Positions 17,113 through 24,843 of a DNA stretch of 64,000 nt are shown one piece after another. The DNA comes from G963668655 sp963668655 (GTDB lineage: Bacteria > Myxococcota_A > SURF-8), in NCBI GenBank assembly GCA_963668655.2, contig CAXXPQ010000003.1, positions 992,001-1,056,000 of the forward strand, in the 5' to 3' direction. Below the pieces are notes generated by a model, which saw nothing but the letters and a program-made list of their open reading frames with translations, ran no database searches and had not been told where the DNA came from. How positions within the stretch are numbered: the stretch's first letter is position 1; every line of letters starts with the position of its first letter. The position numbers and the translations under genes were made by a program.

Positions 17113-19407
17113 TCAACCCACCAAAGCTCCATTCCCTTTTGGAAAAGGGGGATTCTCGATCAAAATCACACCCAACCGCTTGCAATACAGATCCATTCTA
17201 TCCGGAGCAATCTGCCAGAATATGTCGCATGTCGATTCCAGAATTCCGGCATCCAGCCAGCGCTTGAAAAGATTTTTCGGAATGCCCACCGAATAGCGCT
17301 GCAGACGGCGAATCAGATCTTTTTGCTCTTGAGGATCGGCCTTCGGCAAGGCTTCGATCAGGGTTGCGGATTCTCCGTAAGGAACCACGATGTTTGCGGA
17401 ATGGTGCTCATCGATTATCTTGAACCGGGATGCCACTTCGGGAAAATCGAAGCGTTCGCGGAGTTCCTGAATTCTTTTCGAATCCGTGGGTCCGCTACGG
17501 TAGAGGCGATCGAAATATTCTCGAAAGAAATCGGGATTTTGCAAATCAAGGCCACCGGTTCCGCAGGATTCAAGCATGCTTCGCGTCTGCCCGAGCGCGC
17601 GAACCAGAACGCCCATCGGCGGCTCGGTGGGAGGCATGAAAACGTGGAAATCGCCCCGGTCCAAAAGGCCTTCCCGGTTGCAGCGGCCCGCCGATTGCGC
17701 CAGGGAGTCCAGCCCCGCCAGTGCGCGGTAGACCACCGGGAAATCGATATCCACCCCGGCTTCGACCAGTTGAGTGCTCACCACACGCAACGGACCTTCA
17801 TTCTTCAGCCGTTTTTTGATTTCGTCGATGACGCTCAGTCGATGAGCCGGACACATGGAAGCCGATAGATGAATGGTGTCCTCATGTCCCAGAATGCCAT
17901 CCATTTCCCGAATCAGATCCACGGCATCCTTGCGCCTATGCACTATTGCCAGCACGCGGTCGTGTTTCGCCAAACGCTCCGCAAGTTCGGACCATGGAAC
18001 GGAGTTTTCTAGATCTTCCGGCCAGTGTGTTCGCACGCGGGAAAGCTGCTGAAAGACACGTTGCGGATCGGGAGCCAGTTCCCGCATGTTTTCAAGCTTC
18101 AATTCGGGACCATTCATGCTGGAAAAAGCGGGCTGGGTGGCCGTACTGAATACGAGACTCGTTCCATAAGTATCGCAGAACCTGCGCACGATATCCAGAA
18201 TCGGTTTCAACAAATCCTCGGGCAAGGTCTGGGCTTCGTCCAGCACGACGACGGAACGGGCGATGTTGTGCAGCTTCCGGCATTTTCCGGGACGGTTGGC
18301 GAACAGACTTTCGAAAAACTGCACGGTCGTCGTCACCACAATGGGCGCATCCCAGTTCTGCGCCGCCAGTTTGCGTATGAGTGTCGTGTGGTTTTCTTCC
18401 TTTTCCGCCAAGCTGAGACTGTGATGCTCGATTACCTGGTCGCTACCGAAAATATCCGAATAGACCTTGGCCGTCTGTTCGATAATGCTGGTATACGGAA
18501 TGACGACGATTATCCGTTCCAGACCATGGACGAGCGCATGACGCAGAGCGAAGGCCAATGACGCCAGGGTTTTCCCGCCACCCGTGGGGACCGTGAGACT
18601 GAACAGGCCCGGTGAAAGCTCCGCCTTCTCGATACAGGAGCGAAGAATGTCTCCTCGTAAGATATTGACGGGTGTTTGAGAGCATGAGGCAAAGCTTTGC
18701 ATGTGCGATGTCAGTTTGGCGTCCAGTTCGGCAATTGTTTGAAAGCGGCTTCGTGCTTCCGATGCTTTGGCATCGTAAAACGCCTCGGTATCCAGAAAGT
18801 CCGCGTCCACAAGGCAGGAAAACAAAAGCCTGACCCATAACTCGATGGCTCGTTTCTTATCCTTTTTGGAAAGGTCGGGAGGAATCGGAGGAGGTGTTTC
18901 CTTCGCAATGTCGTTTCCCTTCAGTTCGGGATGTCGGGCGAAAACACGCTCGAAAAGTTCGTTGCTTTCTTTTTGAAAACCCGTCCAGAGATTCTCGTCG
19001 CTTCCGAGTATGTTATTTATATCCACGGGGTTTTTCAAACCGCCGTGATGGCCATGGATAATGGTCGCCAGGTCGGGGCGATTGCGTTGCAGAGCCAAGA
19101 ACGCTCCAACCGGCGCATGGGGCGCCGGTGCGGCGGTTTTATCGGGTTGAAGAACGGATACACTCAGTCGTTTCTGAAATGCGGGACGGAACTTGCCCAG
19201 ATCGTGCCATAAGCCTAGAAGGCGTGCGACTTCGCCTCCACGGATATTTTCCGCAAACCGGCTGGCCAAAGCCGCCGTTAAAAGCAAATGATCGACCAGC
19301 GCATGGCCTTCACCATCCGGTTTCAAATGTGCCAAGTTCATTTGGATGTTTCCCAATTTCGTTGTGATTAAAATATTTACCACAATCTTGCCATGTTTTC
19401 CATCCAA
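17113..19407 (-). CDS. cas3: CRISPR-associated helicase-nuclease Cas3 (type I-C)
   Basis: Cas3 with an N-terminal HD nuclease domain (GEGHALVDHLLLTAALASRFAE, LGLWHDLGKF, HGHHGGL) and an SF2 helicase (VPTGGGKTLASLAFALRHAL, VVLDEAQTLPEDLLKP, FSTATQPAF, STQLVEAGVDIDFPVVYRALAGLDSLAQSAGRCNREG). It degrades DNA marked by Cascade. The ATG at 19407 gives 764 residues; an in-frame ATG at 19341 (MNLAHLKPDGEG) fits the family start better and is equally possible. It is separated from cas5 by about 500 bp holding the pseudo-repeat module, so it probably has its own transcript. Confidence 0.96.
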   Translation of the reverse strand: MDGKHGKIVVNILITTKLGNIQMNLAHLKPDGEGHALVDHLLLTAALASRFAENIRGGEVARLLGLWHDLGKFRPAFQKRLSVSVLQPDKTAAPAPHAPVGAFLALQRNRPDLATIIHGHHGGLKNPVDINNILGSDENLWTGFQKESNELFERVFARHPELKGNDIAKETPPPIPPDLSKKDKKRAIELWVRLLFSCLVDADFLDTEAFYDAKASEARSRFQTIAELDAKLTSHMQSFASCSQTPVNILRGDILRSCIEKAELSPGLFSLTVPTGGGKTLASLAFALRHALVHGLERIIVVIPYTSIIEQTAKVYSDIFGSDQVIEHHSLSLAEKEENHTTLIRKLAAQNWDAPIVVTTTVQFFESLFANRPGKCRKLHNIARSVVVLDEAQTLPEDLLKPILDIVRRFCDTYGTSLVFSTATQPAFSSMNGPELKLENMRELAPDPQRVFQQLSRVRTHWPEDLENSVPWSELAERLAKHDRVLAIVHRRKDAVDLIREMDGILGHEDTIHLSASMCPAHRLSVIDEIKKRLKNEGPLRVVSTQLVEAGVDIDFPVVYRALAGLDSLAQSAGRCNREGLLDRGDFHVFMPPTEPPMGVLVRALGQTRSMLESCGTGGLDLQNPDFFREYFDRLYRSGPTDSKRIQELRERFDFPEVASRFKIIDEHHSANIVVPYGESATLIEALPKADPQEQKDLIRRLQRYSVGIPKNLFKRWLDAGILESTCDIFWQIAPDRMDLYCKRLGVILIENPPFPKGNGALVG

Positions 19408-19560
19408 ATGTTCCCTAGCTTTGGTGAATCTTGCCTGTCGTTCAAGTACAGTAATAGGTGTTGCGTTTGGGTATGGCTGTGCAGGAAAACATAGGACGAA
19501 AGGATTAGAATTTCAGAAACTCTTTCTTCACGAATTTGAGTAAACCCAAGTTGTAGATAA

Positions 19561-19593
19561 CCGTGCTGTATACGTGCTGTAACGTGCCTCCAA
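19561..19593 (+). repeat. 33-bp repeat, inverted copy at 63396-63428
   Basis: This 33-bp sequence, containing GTGCTGTATACGTGCTGT, is present exactly in reverse complement at 63396-63428, and its first 22 bp occur at 1148-1169 inside the integrase gene end. Similarity to the 63.4 kb copy continues for roughly 40 bp further. The tandem ACAGCAC units 4 bp apart look like arm-type integrase sites near the right att of the element. Confidence 0.7.
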
Positions 19594-19708
19594 GATACGG
19601 AAAGGGACGGGATGAAACGGGATCGGGCGGGATATTCAACTATCGAAGATCATTCAATGAAACCGGCCAAGGTCGTGTAATTGCTAACTAATCCTGAATC
19701 TGGCTTGA

Positions 19709-19736
19709 GGCATTCGATTCCCCCCGCCTCCACCAA
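19709..19736 (+). repeat. 28-bp att direct repeat, distal copy
   Basis: Exact copy of 1077-1104, again ending GCCTCCACCAA. It is followed by a good terminator hairpin, as expected if this is the side that kept the natural downstream end of the RNA gene. Together the two copies bound an 18.6-kb element. Confidence 0.75.
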
Positions 19737-19742
19737 TTGATA

Positions 19743-19788
19743 CGAAACAAACTTGCTCTCCGTAAAAGCGGCGAGCTTGTTTCGTTTT
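19743..19788 (+). terminator. Rho-independent terminator after att
   Basis: CGAAACAA (19743) pairs with TTGTTTCG (19777-19784) around an imperfect inner stem (CTTGCTC/GCGAGC), followed by TTTT. It lies 7 bp after the RNA-like 3' end and probably terminated the original tRNA/tmRNA transcript. Confidence 0.7.
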
Positions 19789-19931
19789 AGGGAAGCGCGC
19801 TATAGGTGCGGGATCTTAGAGGGTTTTCGCTTCCGGCTAAACCAGAATCACGCGAGCAACTTCGGACCGGCAAACGACATACCGGGACCAAATCCGCCCG
19901 AAATCGCCGTTTTCTCTTCTCTGTTCTCTGA

Positions 19932-19963
19932 AAGTTCGGACTTGCGGAAAAAAGTCCGAACTT
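19932..19963. repeat. 12-bp perfect inverted repeat in a gene-free stretch
   Basis: AAGTTCGGACTT and AAGTCCGAACTT flank an 8-nt loop. The stretch 19789-20193 has no credible gene. No U tract follows, so this may be an operator or a remnant rather than a terminator. A G-rich segment with repeated TTGATGTGG and GGTTGG follows. Confidence 0.5.
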
Positions 19964-20126
19964 GATGTGGAGCGGGAAATTTGATGTGGTTTTGAGGGGT
20001 TGGAAGGATTGGTGGTTTCAGCGAAGCCGGTGGAGTTTGTGGAAAAACGCGGTGTGCGGATGTGAGCGGCAAACTTTCTCTGATGTATACGGCACTGTTC
20101 AAAGCAGGGATGAAACTCTAAATTCC

Positions 20127-20156
20127 TTGTGATCATAATTCCGGCCGTGATATAAG
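20127..20156 (+). promoter_or_regulatory. Putative promoter of the 20.2-kb gene
   Basis: TTGTGA (20127-20132), 18-bp spacer, TATAAG (20151-20156), about 38 bp before the ATG at 20194. A fair but not strong sigma-70 match. Confidence 0.45.
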
Positions 20157-20193
20157 TTTTAGCGATTCCCGTATGTTACCGACTGGAGGCGTT

Positions 20194-20706
20194 ATGAGTA
20201 ATCCGATTAAAAAGTATAACGCGATCTGGCCTCTGCCAGGTGGGGTTGAAAACTACTTCAATGCATTGCAAGAAATACTCAGCTATGTTGACGAGAACAA
20301 CCCGATATTAGACCAGCTTGTTCAGGCAATGAAGGATCTGTTTCCTTCGATGTCCGGAGATCATGTGATCAAAACGCAGCTTCTGATTCACCAGCACATG
20401 GGGCTGATGCAAATTGTGAAGGGCAAATACGAGACAACCGATGAGGGCAAAGGCCTATTAGATAATCCAGATCCCGAGAAAGCATATGCTTGTCTTTCTC
20501 AATCGCACATCGGCTTCAACAAGCTGCTGCTCAAGTTGTCAGAAGGGCCGCTAACCACGAAAGAGATTCATGCTTACTTGAAGAGGTATGTCAACGAGAA
20601 TTGGACGCATCAAAGCCAACCCAATTACCGTATCCATTGGCTGAGGAGCCTCGGACTCGCAGAGAAGGATGGAGCGAAGATCCACAAGCCGCGCAGGCTG
20701 CTATAA
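20194..20706 (+). CDS. Uncharacterised protein, winged-helix-like
   Basis: A 170-residue protein I do not recognise with certainty. The start MSNPIKKYNAIWPLPGG has GGAGGC upstream. The first part (VENYFNALQEILSYVD) and the later GPLTTKEIHAYLKRYVNENWT and YRIHWLRSLGLAEKDG resemble winged-helix domains of restriction-like or regulatory proteins. It ends MKKxKPRRLL-like with a basic tail. It is convergent with, and overlaps by about 115 bp, the reading frame of the broken NB-ARC gene, whose true coding probably stops before the overlap. No function is assigned. Confidence 0.65.
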   Translation: MSNPIKKYNAIWPLPGGVENYFNALQEILSYVDENNPILDQLVQAMKDLFPSMSGDHVIKTQLLIHQHMGLMQIVKGKYETTDEGKGLLDNPDPEKAYACLSQSHIGFNKLLLKLSEGPLTTKEIHAYLKRYVNENWTHQSQPNYRIHWLRSLGLAEKDGAKIHKPRRLL

Positions 20707-21571
20707 CATGTTTCTCTTCAAGATTGAGTGAATTTAAGCTAATGCAGAAGCAATCCCAAAAGCTGCGTTGCCGTTTACCAAGTTCTTCTATATCTCGTTT
20801 AAGTAACTCCTTCATGCTATGAGGCTTCGCCAATTCGATTAAGAATGTTTCGGCCGTGTAAACACTTGGAGGAGCTAGCTGTCCGCAACATAATTCTATT
20901 CCAAGGGGGAGATCACCCAAAGCTTCTGCGATCTTATTGAGATCACTATCTGGTATGTCAATAGAATGCTTATGAAATAAATCTAACGATTCATTACGGC
21001 GGAATTCTTCGACTCTAACGGGCTTTGATTGTAGATCCGTGCAAATTGACCCATATCTTGTAGTAATAATGAAAGAACATGAGGGTAAAGCCTTAATGAA
21101 GGCAATTGCATTGGTGGCGTTGTCTCTTTGGTCTATATTGTCCAGTATTATCAGTGGATTCCGACCATGAAATAAATTTCCAAGTGCCTTCTCAACTGAT
21201 GTGTCGGACGGTGGTGAACCTGCAACTTCAAAGTAAAAATCAGCAACGATCTCATCAACTGAATTTGAATCGAAGTTAGTAAAGAATACCCCATCAGGAT
21301 AGTCTTCCGAACTGTCCACTGCGAATTGTAAAGCAAGAGAGGATTTACCAACACCTGGCATACCTTGAATGCATATCCTTGAATTTACTGATGCCTTCGT
21401 GATATCCTTTAAATCTTGTAGATACTTGCTCCTACCTACAAAATAAGGAATACGGGGTGGTAGTAGCATTGGTTTTCTAGAATATCTTATATCAACAGAA
21501 TCGTTCTTTGAAAGGTCACTTAATTTTTCTTCAATACGACCTAAATGGGCTTTTATAGATGACTGACATAG
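20591..21571 (-). pseudogene. NB-ARC (STAND) ATPase, truncated at both ends
   Basis: The frame from MLLPPRIPYFVGRSKYLQDL holds a Walker A (GMPGVGKSSLAL), Walker B (LIILDNID), the TTRYG sensor and GDLPLGIEL (GLPLA-like) motif of NB-ARC signalling ATPases, often used in antiviral STAND proteins. Upstream the same frame stays open (HLGRIEEKLSDLS..) to the edge of an IS5-family insertion at about 21574. The last 25-30 codons are antisense to the neighbouring + gene, so the natural C-terminal repeats are lost. A kinase N-lobe on the other side of the IS suggests a former kinase-NB-ARC gene. Confidence 0.75.
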
Positions 21572-21578
21572 TTAGAAT

Positions 21579-21989
21579 CTATCCCAGTAGCCCTGTCGCT
21601 CTCCACGTGATGATGCCAAGGGCGAAGTGCAGCATGGCGATGTAGGTGTCGGTCCGCTTCTCCCAACGCACGAGAATGCGGCGAAAGCGATTCAGCCAAC
21701 TGTGCGTGCGTTCCACCACCCAGCGCCGCGCCTTGAAACCCGCCTCCTGTTTGATCGCTTGCGCCTCCTCGCCCCGCGAACGAATGTGCGCCGTGAACTT
21801 GAATTCCTCCACAAGGTCTCGAATCGAATCGTAGTCATACCCTTTGTCCATGCAAAGTCCCTGTGGCCTCTTACGAGTCGACTTCGGACGCTTCGTTTCG
21901 ATCTTTTCCAGCGTCTCTTTCACCAGCTTCATGTCATGCCGGTTCGCCCCGTCAACCGCGACGGCCAGGGGAATTCCCTTCGCCTCCAC
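21579..21989 (-). CDS. IS5-family transposase, second ORF
   Basis: A 136-residue frame with EAKGIPLAVAVDGANRHDMKLV (second DDE aspartate), GLCMDKGYDYDSIRDLV, and RRWVVERTHSWLNRFRRI carrying the glutamate of the Y-(2)-R-(3)-E-(6)-K-like signature. It needs a frameshift from the first ORF in the A-run near 22041 to make full transposase. Confidence 0.85.
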   Translation of the reverse strand: MEAKGIPLAVAVDGANRHDMKLVKETLEKIETKRPKSTRKRPQGLCMDKGYDYDSIRDLVEEFKFTAHIRSRGEEAQAIKQEAGFKARRWVVERTHSWLNRFRRILVRWEKRTDTYIAMLHFALGIITWRATGLLG

Positions 21990-22413
21990 CAGAAGGCTGC
22001 GCTTGACGCCGCCTTTGCCGCGGTCGGTAGGATTGGGACCGTTTTTTTTTCCCGCCCAAAGGAGCCTTCGTCATGGCTCCGTCCATCGACAGCCACGACC
22101 AGTCGATGCCTTCGAGCTTGTCGTACGCCAGCAACCCACGCCGCCAGAATTCCTCGAACACCCCGGCCTCGGTCCATTCCAGAAAACGCCGGTGCGCCGA
22201 TGAGGATGAACATATGCCCGTGGCGTTGAGCGCGTTCCACTGACATCCGATGCGCAGTACGAACAAAATGGCGTTCATCGCGTTGCGGTCGGGAACGCGC
22301 GGATTGTGCCCTCCGTTGCGGTGTATCGGCCGCTCAGGCAACAAGGGCTCCATCTTCTCCCATAACTTGTCCGGTATCCGCCATCCGTCGTCTTTCGTTG
22401 CCAAGCCCATCAT
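21952..22413 (-). CDS. IS5-family transposase, first ORF
   Basis: A 153-residue frame (LWEKMEPLLPERPIHRNGGHNPRVPDR, FLEWTEAGVFEEFWRRGL, IDWSWLSMDGAMTKAPLGG) with the DUF4096/DDE N-terminal half including the first aspartate. The GGKKKR segment is coded by nine consecutive A's, a likely slippery site; the second copy of this IS has seven. Confidence 0.87.
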   Translation of the reverse strand: MMGLATKDDGWRIPDKLWEKMEPLLPERPIHRNGGHNPRVPDRNAMNAILFVLRIGCQWNALNATGICSSSSAHRRFLEWTEAGVFEEFWRRGLLAYDKLEGIDWSWLSMDGAMTKAPLGGKKKRSQSYRPRQRRRQAQPSGGGEGNSPGRRG

Positions 22414-22477
22414 ATACTCCTATGAATATATTATACTGATAGGAGTATAGCATATTTTTCACTACTGGGATAGGCTC

Positions 22478-22815
22478 TTAATAATATAGAAGTATTGTCC
22501 TTCCTCAAACACCACCGGCTGGATAAGATTGGGGATTGCGTTACCAGAAAGACTCTGTAATATTTCTGCCTCGCGTTTGAAGTTTCGAACAATCTCTGGT
22601 CTATCAATTAAATCTTTGTTAAGAACTTTAATAGCAACAAAATCGCCGGTATCCATCTGTCGCCCTTTCCAAACTGACCCTTGTCCACCTTGACCAATAA
22701 GTTTTACAATTTCTATTGTTCCGTCCGCCACAACCTTGCCAACAGCCAACCCCTCCTCGGTTGTAGAAACACCCTTACTAGATTTATCGCACCAGGGCCA
22801 TCTGGACGCCATCAT
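22478..22815 (-). pseudogene. Protein kinase N-lobe fragment
   Basis: The segment IEIVKLIGQGGQGSVWKGRQ with VAIKVLNKDLIDRPEIVRNFKREAEILQSLSG is the glycine loop, catalytic lysine and alpha-C region of a bacterial Ser/Thr kinase. It stops at the IS5 insertion after GQYFYIIK. Removing the IS and one TAA duplicate gives GQYFYIINYVSHL and a stop, so the kinase was already separated from its C-lobe before the IS arrived. The catalytic loop (HRDxKxxN) is absent. Confidence 0.75.
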
Positions 22816-22970
22816 CGATGAGGTGGAATTACAGTTGGATTCCAGCGACCTTTTGCGCTCCGGTCTGAGAAAGCGGGACGCCGGTCATGGTTCGGGTAAA
22901 CGGCAGGCCTATTACCAGCTCACGTTCAAGAACGGCTGCACGGTCGGGCGTCAGGCCTCCGAGCTGCGAA

Positions 22971-23140
22971 AATCGGATGAAAATTTTCCGGAAACAAATT
23001 GTCCGATGAGGTCATGTAAGCTTTTGGAATCACCGGCTTTGTCCGATGGGTCAAACGGCGTTTATCCGATGATCGTCCGGTGCGCGTCCGGTGATTATCC
23101 GGTGAATCGCCATCGGACTCCCATCGGATGTGCATCGGAT
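22971..23140. repeat. Cluster of TCCGATG/TCCGGTG heptamers
   Basis: Within 22816-23315, a stretch without a convincing gene, TCCGATG or TCCGGTG occurs six times on the + strand (about 23000-23102) and CATCGGA three times in the inverse sense (23110-23138), with ATCGGATG near 22974. Spacing is irregular, about 10-40 bp. This could be a protein-binding array, a replication iteron remnant, or a degraded coding repeat. The preceding bases (22800-22970) read LDAIIDEVELQLDSSDLLRS.., possibly a gene fragment. Confidence 0.4.
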
Positions 23141-23315
23141 AACGATGGTGTGGGCTTCAAGTCGCGAAAACGGGCGGCGGACGCGGTTTCCGTCACACTG
23201 TCCGGAAAACACTCCAGACTCATCGATGGACATGACGGCGGAATATACGTCCGCGACGGATCGAGCAGCGATGGCGCGACGGATATGATGGCGGAATAAG
23301 GTTCTGCTACGATCC

Positions 23316-24461
23316 TTACAAACTGGCATTCTTGAGGCGCTCTAAAAGCGATGGCTTGCGGGCGTGGGTAGCGCGCAACGCATCGAGGTGCGTGCGGAAA
23401 GCATTGTCATCACCCTGGCGTCGTGCAAGGTCGCGTAGGTCGCAAAGACGCTGGATGGCGAGGTCGTACTTCAAGGGCTGCTTCGTCCCGATCAGCGCCT
23501 CCACGTCGCCCCACAGCTTCGCCTCCCTGCCAGCCAGTGAATCAAGGTATTTCTCTCGATGGATCTCCTCCTCCCGCTCGCGGCGAGCCTTTTTCTCGGC
23601 GGCCTTCTTTGCGGCGAGACGTTTTCGCTCTGCGGCGTGCGCTTCGGCGGTGCGCAACAGTTCACCGACGCTTCGACGTTTTGACGGCTTCCGCTCTCCA
23701 CCTGCGCTTGTTGAATGTTCTTCGAAAAACCGTTTCCGAAGCCCCGAGCCCAGCATGTTCTCCTCTTCCATCATCAGCCGTACCAGCAGTTTGTCTTTCT
23801 CCTTCGACGGCAGGGCGGAGACCCAGGCGACCACCTCTTTGCGCGCCGGCGTCGCGTCCTTCAACGGGGTGCTCGCCTGGGCCGCGATGGCCAGCAGGTC
23901 CGAATCGATCCGCAGGAAGTCAACCAGGTTCGTCAATGACGCGCTGAGTTCCTTCAGCCCTGGCGGGACGGGCGGCTCAGGGTCATCGTCGTCCAGTTCA
24001 CCGTTCTGGGCGCAGAGGAGCCAACCCAGGTAAAGCGCACGCCGGTCGCCGCGCAGCAGCTCGGCGCGCATGGAAACGTAATCCGACAGCGAACCTTCGT
24101 CTCCCTCCCAGCTGCCTCCCTCGTCGTCCGAATCGAAGGAAAGGATCAGCCCGCCTTCCTTCTCGCGGGCCGAGGCACTCTCGCCCGCGCAGTAAAGACG
24201 GGCCGTCTTGAGGTCGAGCAGCCGTGCGGGCAGGCGAAGCTTAAGGACGTGGGTTCCCCAGTTGGCGTAGTAGAGGAAGGCGTCGAAGTATTTCTCCATC
24301 CAGCGGTCCGGATTCCCCTTGAAGTCACCCCAGTCGTACTCGTTGACGAAGCCGGTCACCGTGATACGCGCGCGGGTCGAGACCGCGCGCAACTCGCGCA
24401 TCTCTTTCTCCGTCAGAGGCTTGTCAAGGGCCTGGAACTCGTAGTACTGATATTCGCTCAT
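23316..24461 (-). CDS. TOTE-associated conserved protein (MSEYQYYEFQALDKPL family)
   Basis: A 381-residue protein beginning MSEYQYYEFQALDKPLTEKE, a start I recognise from conserved uncharacterised proteins found beside large primase-helicase genes. The N-terminal half (FVNEYDWGDFKGNPDRWMEKYFDAFLYYANWGTH) is well conserved; the C-terminal third is a charged coiled coil (AAERKRLAAKKAAEKKARREREEEI). It lies 4 bp downstream of the CcbP-like gene in a three-gene operon. Function unknown; a role in the same conflict system is inferred from linkage. Confidence 0.7.
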   Translation of the reverse strand: MSEYQYYEFQALDKPLTEKEMRELRAVSTRARITVTGFVNEYDWGDFKGNPDRWMEKYFDAFLYYANWGTHVLKLRLPARLLDLKTARLYCAGESASAREKEGGLILSFDSDDEGGSWEGDEGSLSDYVSMRAELLRGDRRALYLGWLLCAQNGELDDDDPEPPVPPGLKELSASLTNLVDFLRIDSDLLAIAAQASTPLKDATPARKEVVAWVSALPSKEKDKLLVRLMMEEENMLGSGLRKRFFEEHSTSAGGERKPSKRRSVGELLRTAEAHAAERKRLAAKKAAEKKARREREEEIHREKYLDSLAGREAKLWGDVEALIGTKQPLKYDLAIQRLCDLRDLARRQGDDNAFRTHLDALRATHARKPSLLERLKNASL

Positions 24462-24465
24462 GGCC

Positions 24466-24834
24466 TTATCTCCCGCTCGCCCATTCACGGTACGCCTCGA
24501 TCCACTCCCAACCCTCGGGCGGCGGATCGGGCAGGGGCAGATCCGACAGGGGAATCCGTTGTTGTTCCTTACCTCGGCGGCAGATGGCGACGATCCTGTC
24601 GTCGCTCGTGAGGTCCACCTTCTCCACCGTGACCTTGATGCCGAGCACGCTTGTGACGAAGGGAAAAACCATGTTGTCCTCGATCACGGAAAACAGAGCT
24701 GTGGCCTGTTCCGAGTCGCCATAGGCGTCCACCGTGGCCTCCTCAATCAACTCTTCCAAGCGTTTTGCGCTGATGCCCGGCAGATGTTTCTTGGGCGGAG
24801 CCTTCGGTTCTTTTTTCCTGTCTGGCGAAGTCAT
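24466..24834 (-). CDS. Small CcbP-like (calcium-binding family) protein
   Basis: A 122-residue protein: LEELIEEATVDAYGDSEQATALFSVIEDNMVFPFVTSVLGIKVTVEKVDLTSDDRIVAICRRG..RIPLSDLPLPDPPPEGWEWIEAYREWA. This pattern resembles the CcbP family first described in cyanobacteria as a calcium binder; many bacterial members are unstudied. It sits between the primase-helicase and the conserved MSEYQYY gene, 9 bp after the former, so it is probably cotranscribed with them. Confidence 0.6.
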   Translation of the reverse strand: MTSPDRKKEPKAPPKKHLPGISAKRLEELIEEATVDAYGDSEQATALFSVIEDNMVFPFVTSVLGIKVTVEKVDLTSDDRIVAICRRGKEQQRIPLSDLPLPDPPPEGWEWIEAYREWASGR

Positions 24835-24843
24835 ATCGGTCCC

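Larger units (their letters stand above)
21575..22477 (-). mobile_element. IS5-family (IS427-like) element, copy 1
   Basis: Ends GAATCTATCC and GAGCCTATCC as inverted repeats (shared inner part CTATCCCAGTAG), with a TTA target duplication at 21572-21574 and 22478-22480. Two overlapping ORFs are joined by a run of nine A's, as in IS427-type elements that use frameshifting. A second copy in inverse orientation is at 43.7-44.6 kb. Confidence 0.85.

Noticed and set aside
22736..23299. 187-codon ORF over the kinase start and the heptamer cluster
   Set aside because: Its start is antisense to the kinase N-lobe and its second half is built from the TCCGRTG motif; composition does not look like a protein.
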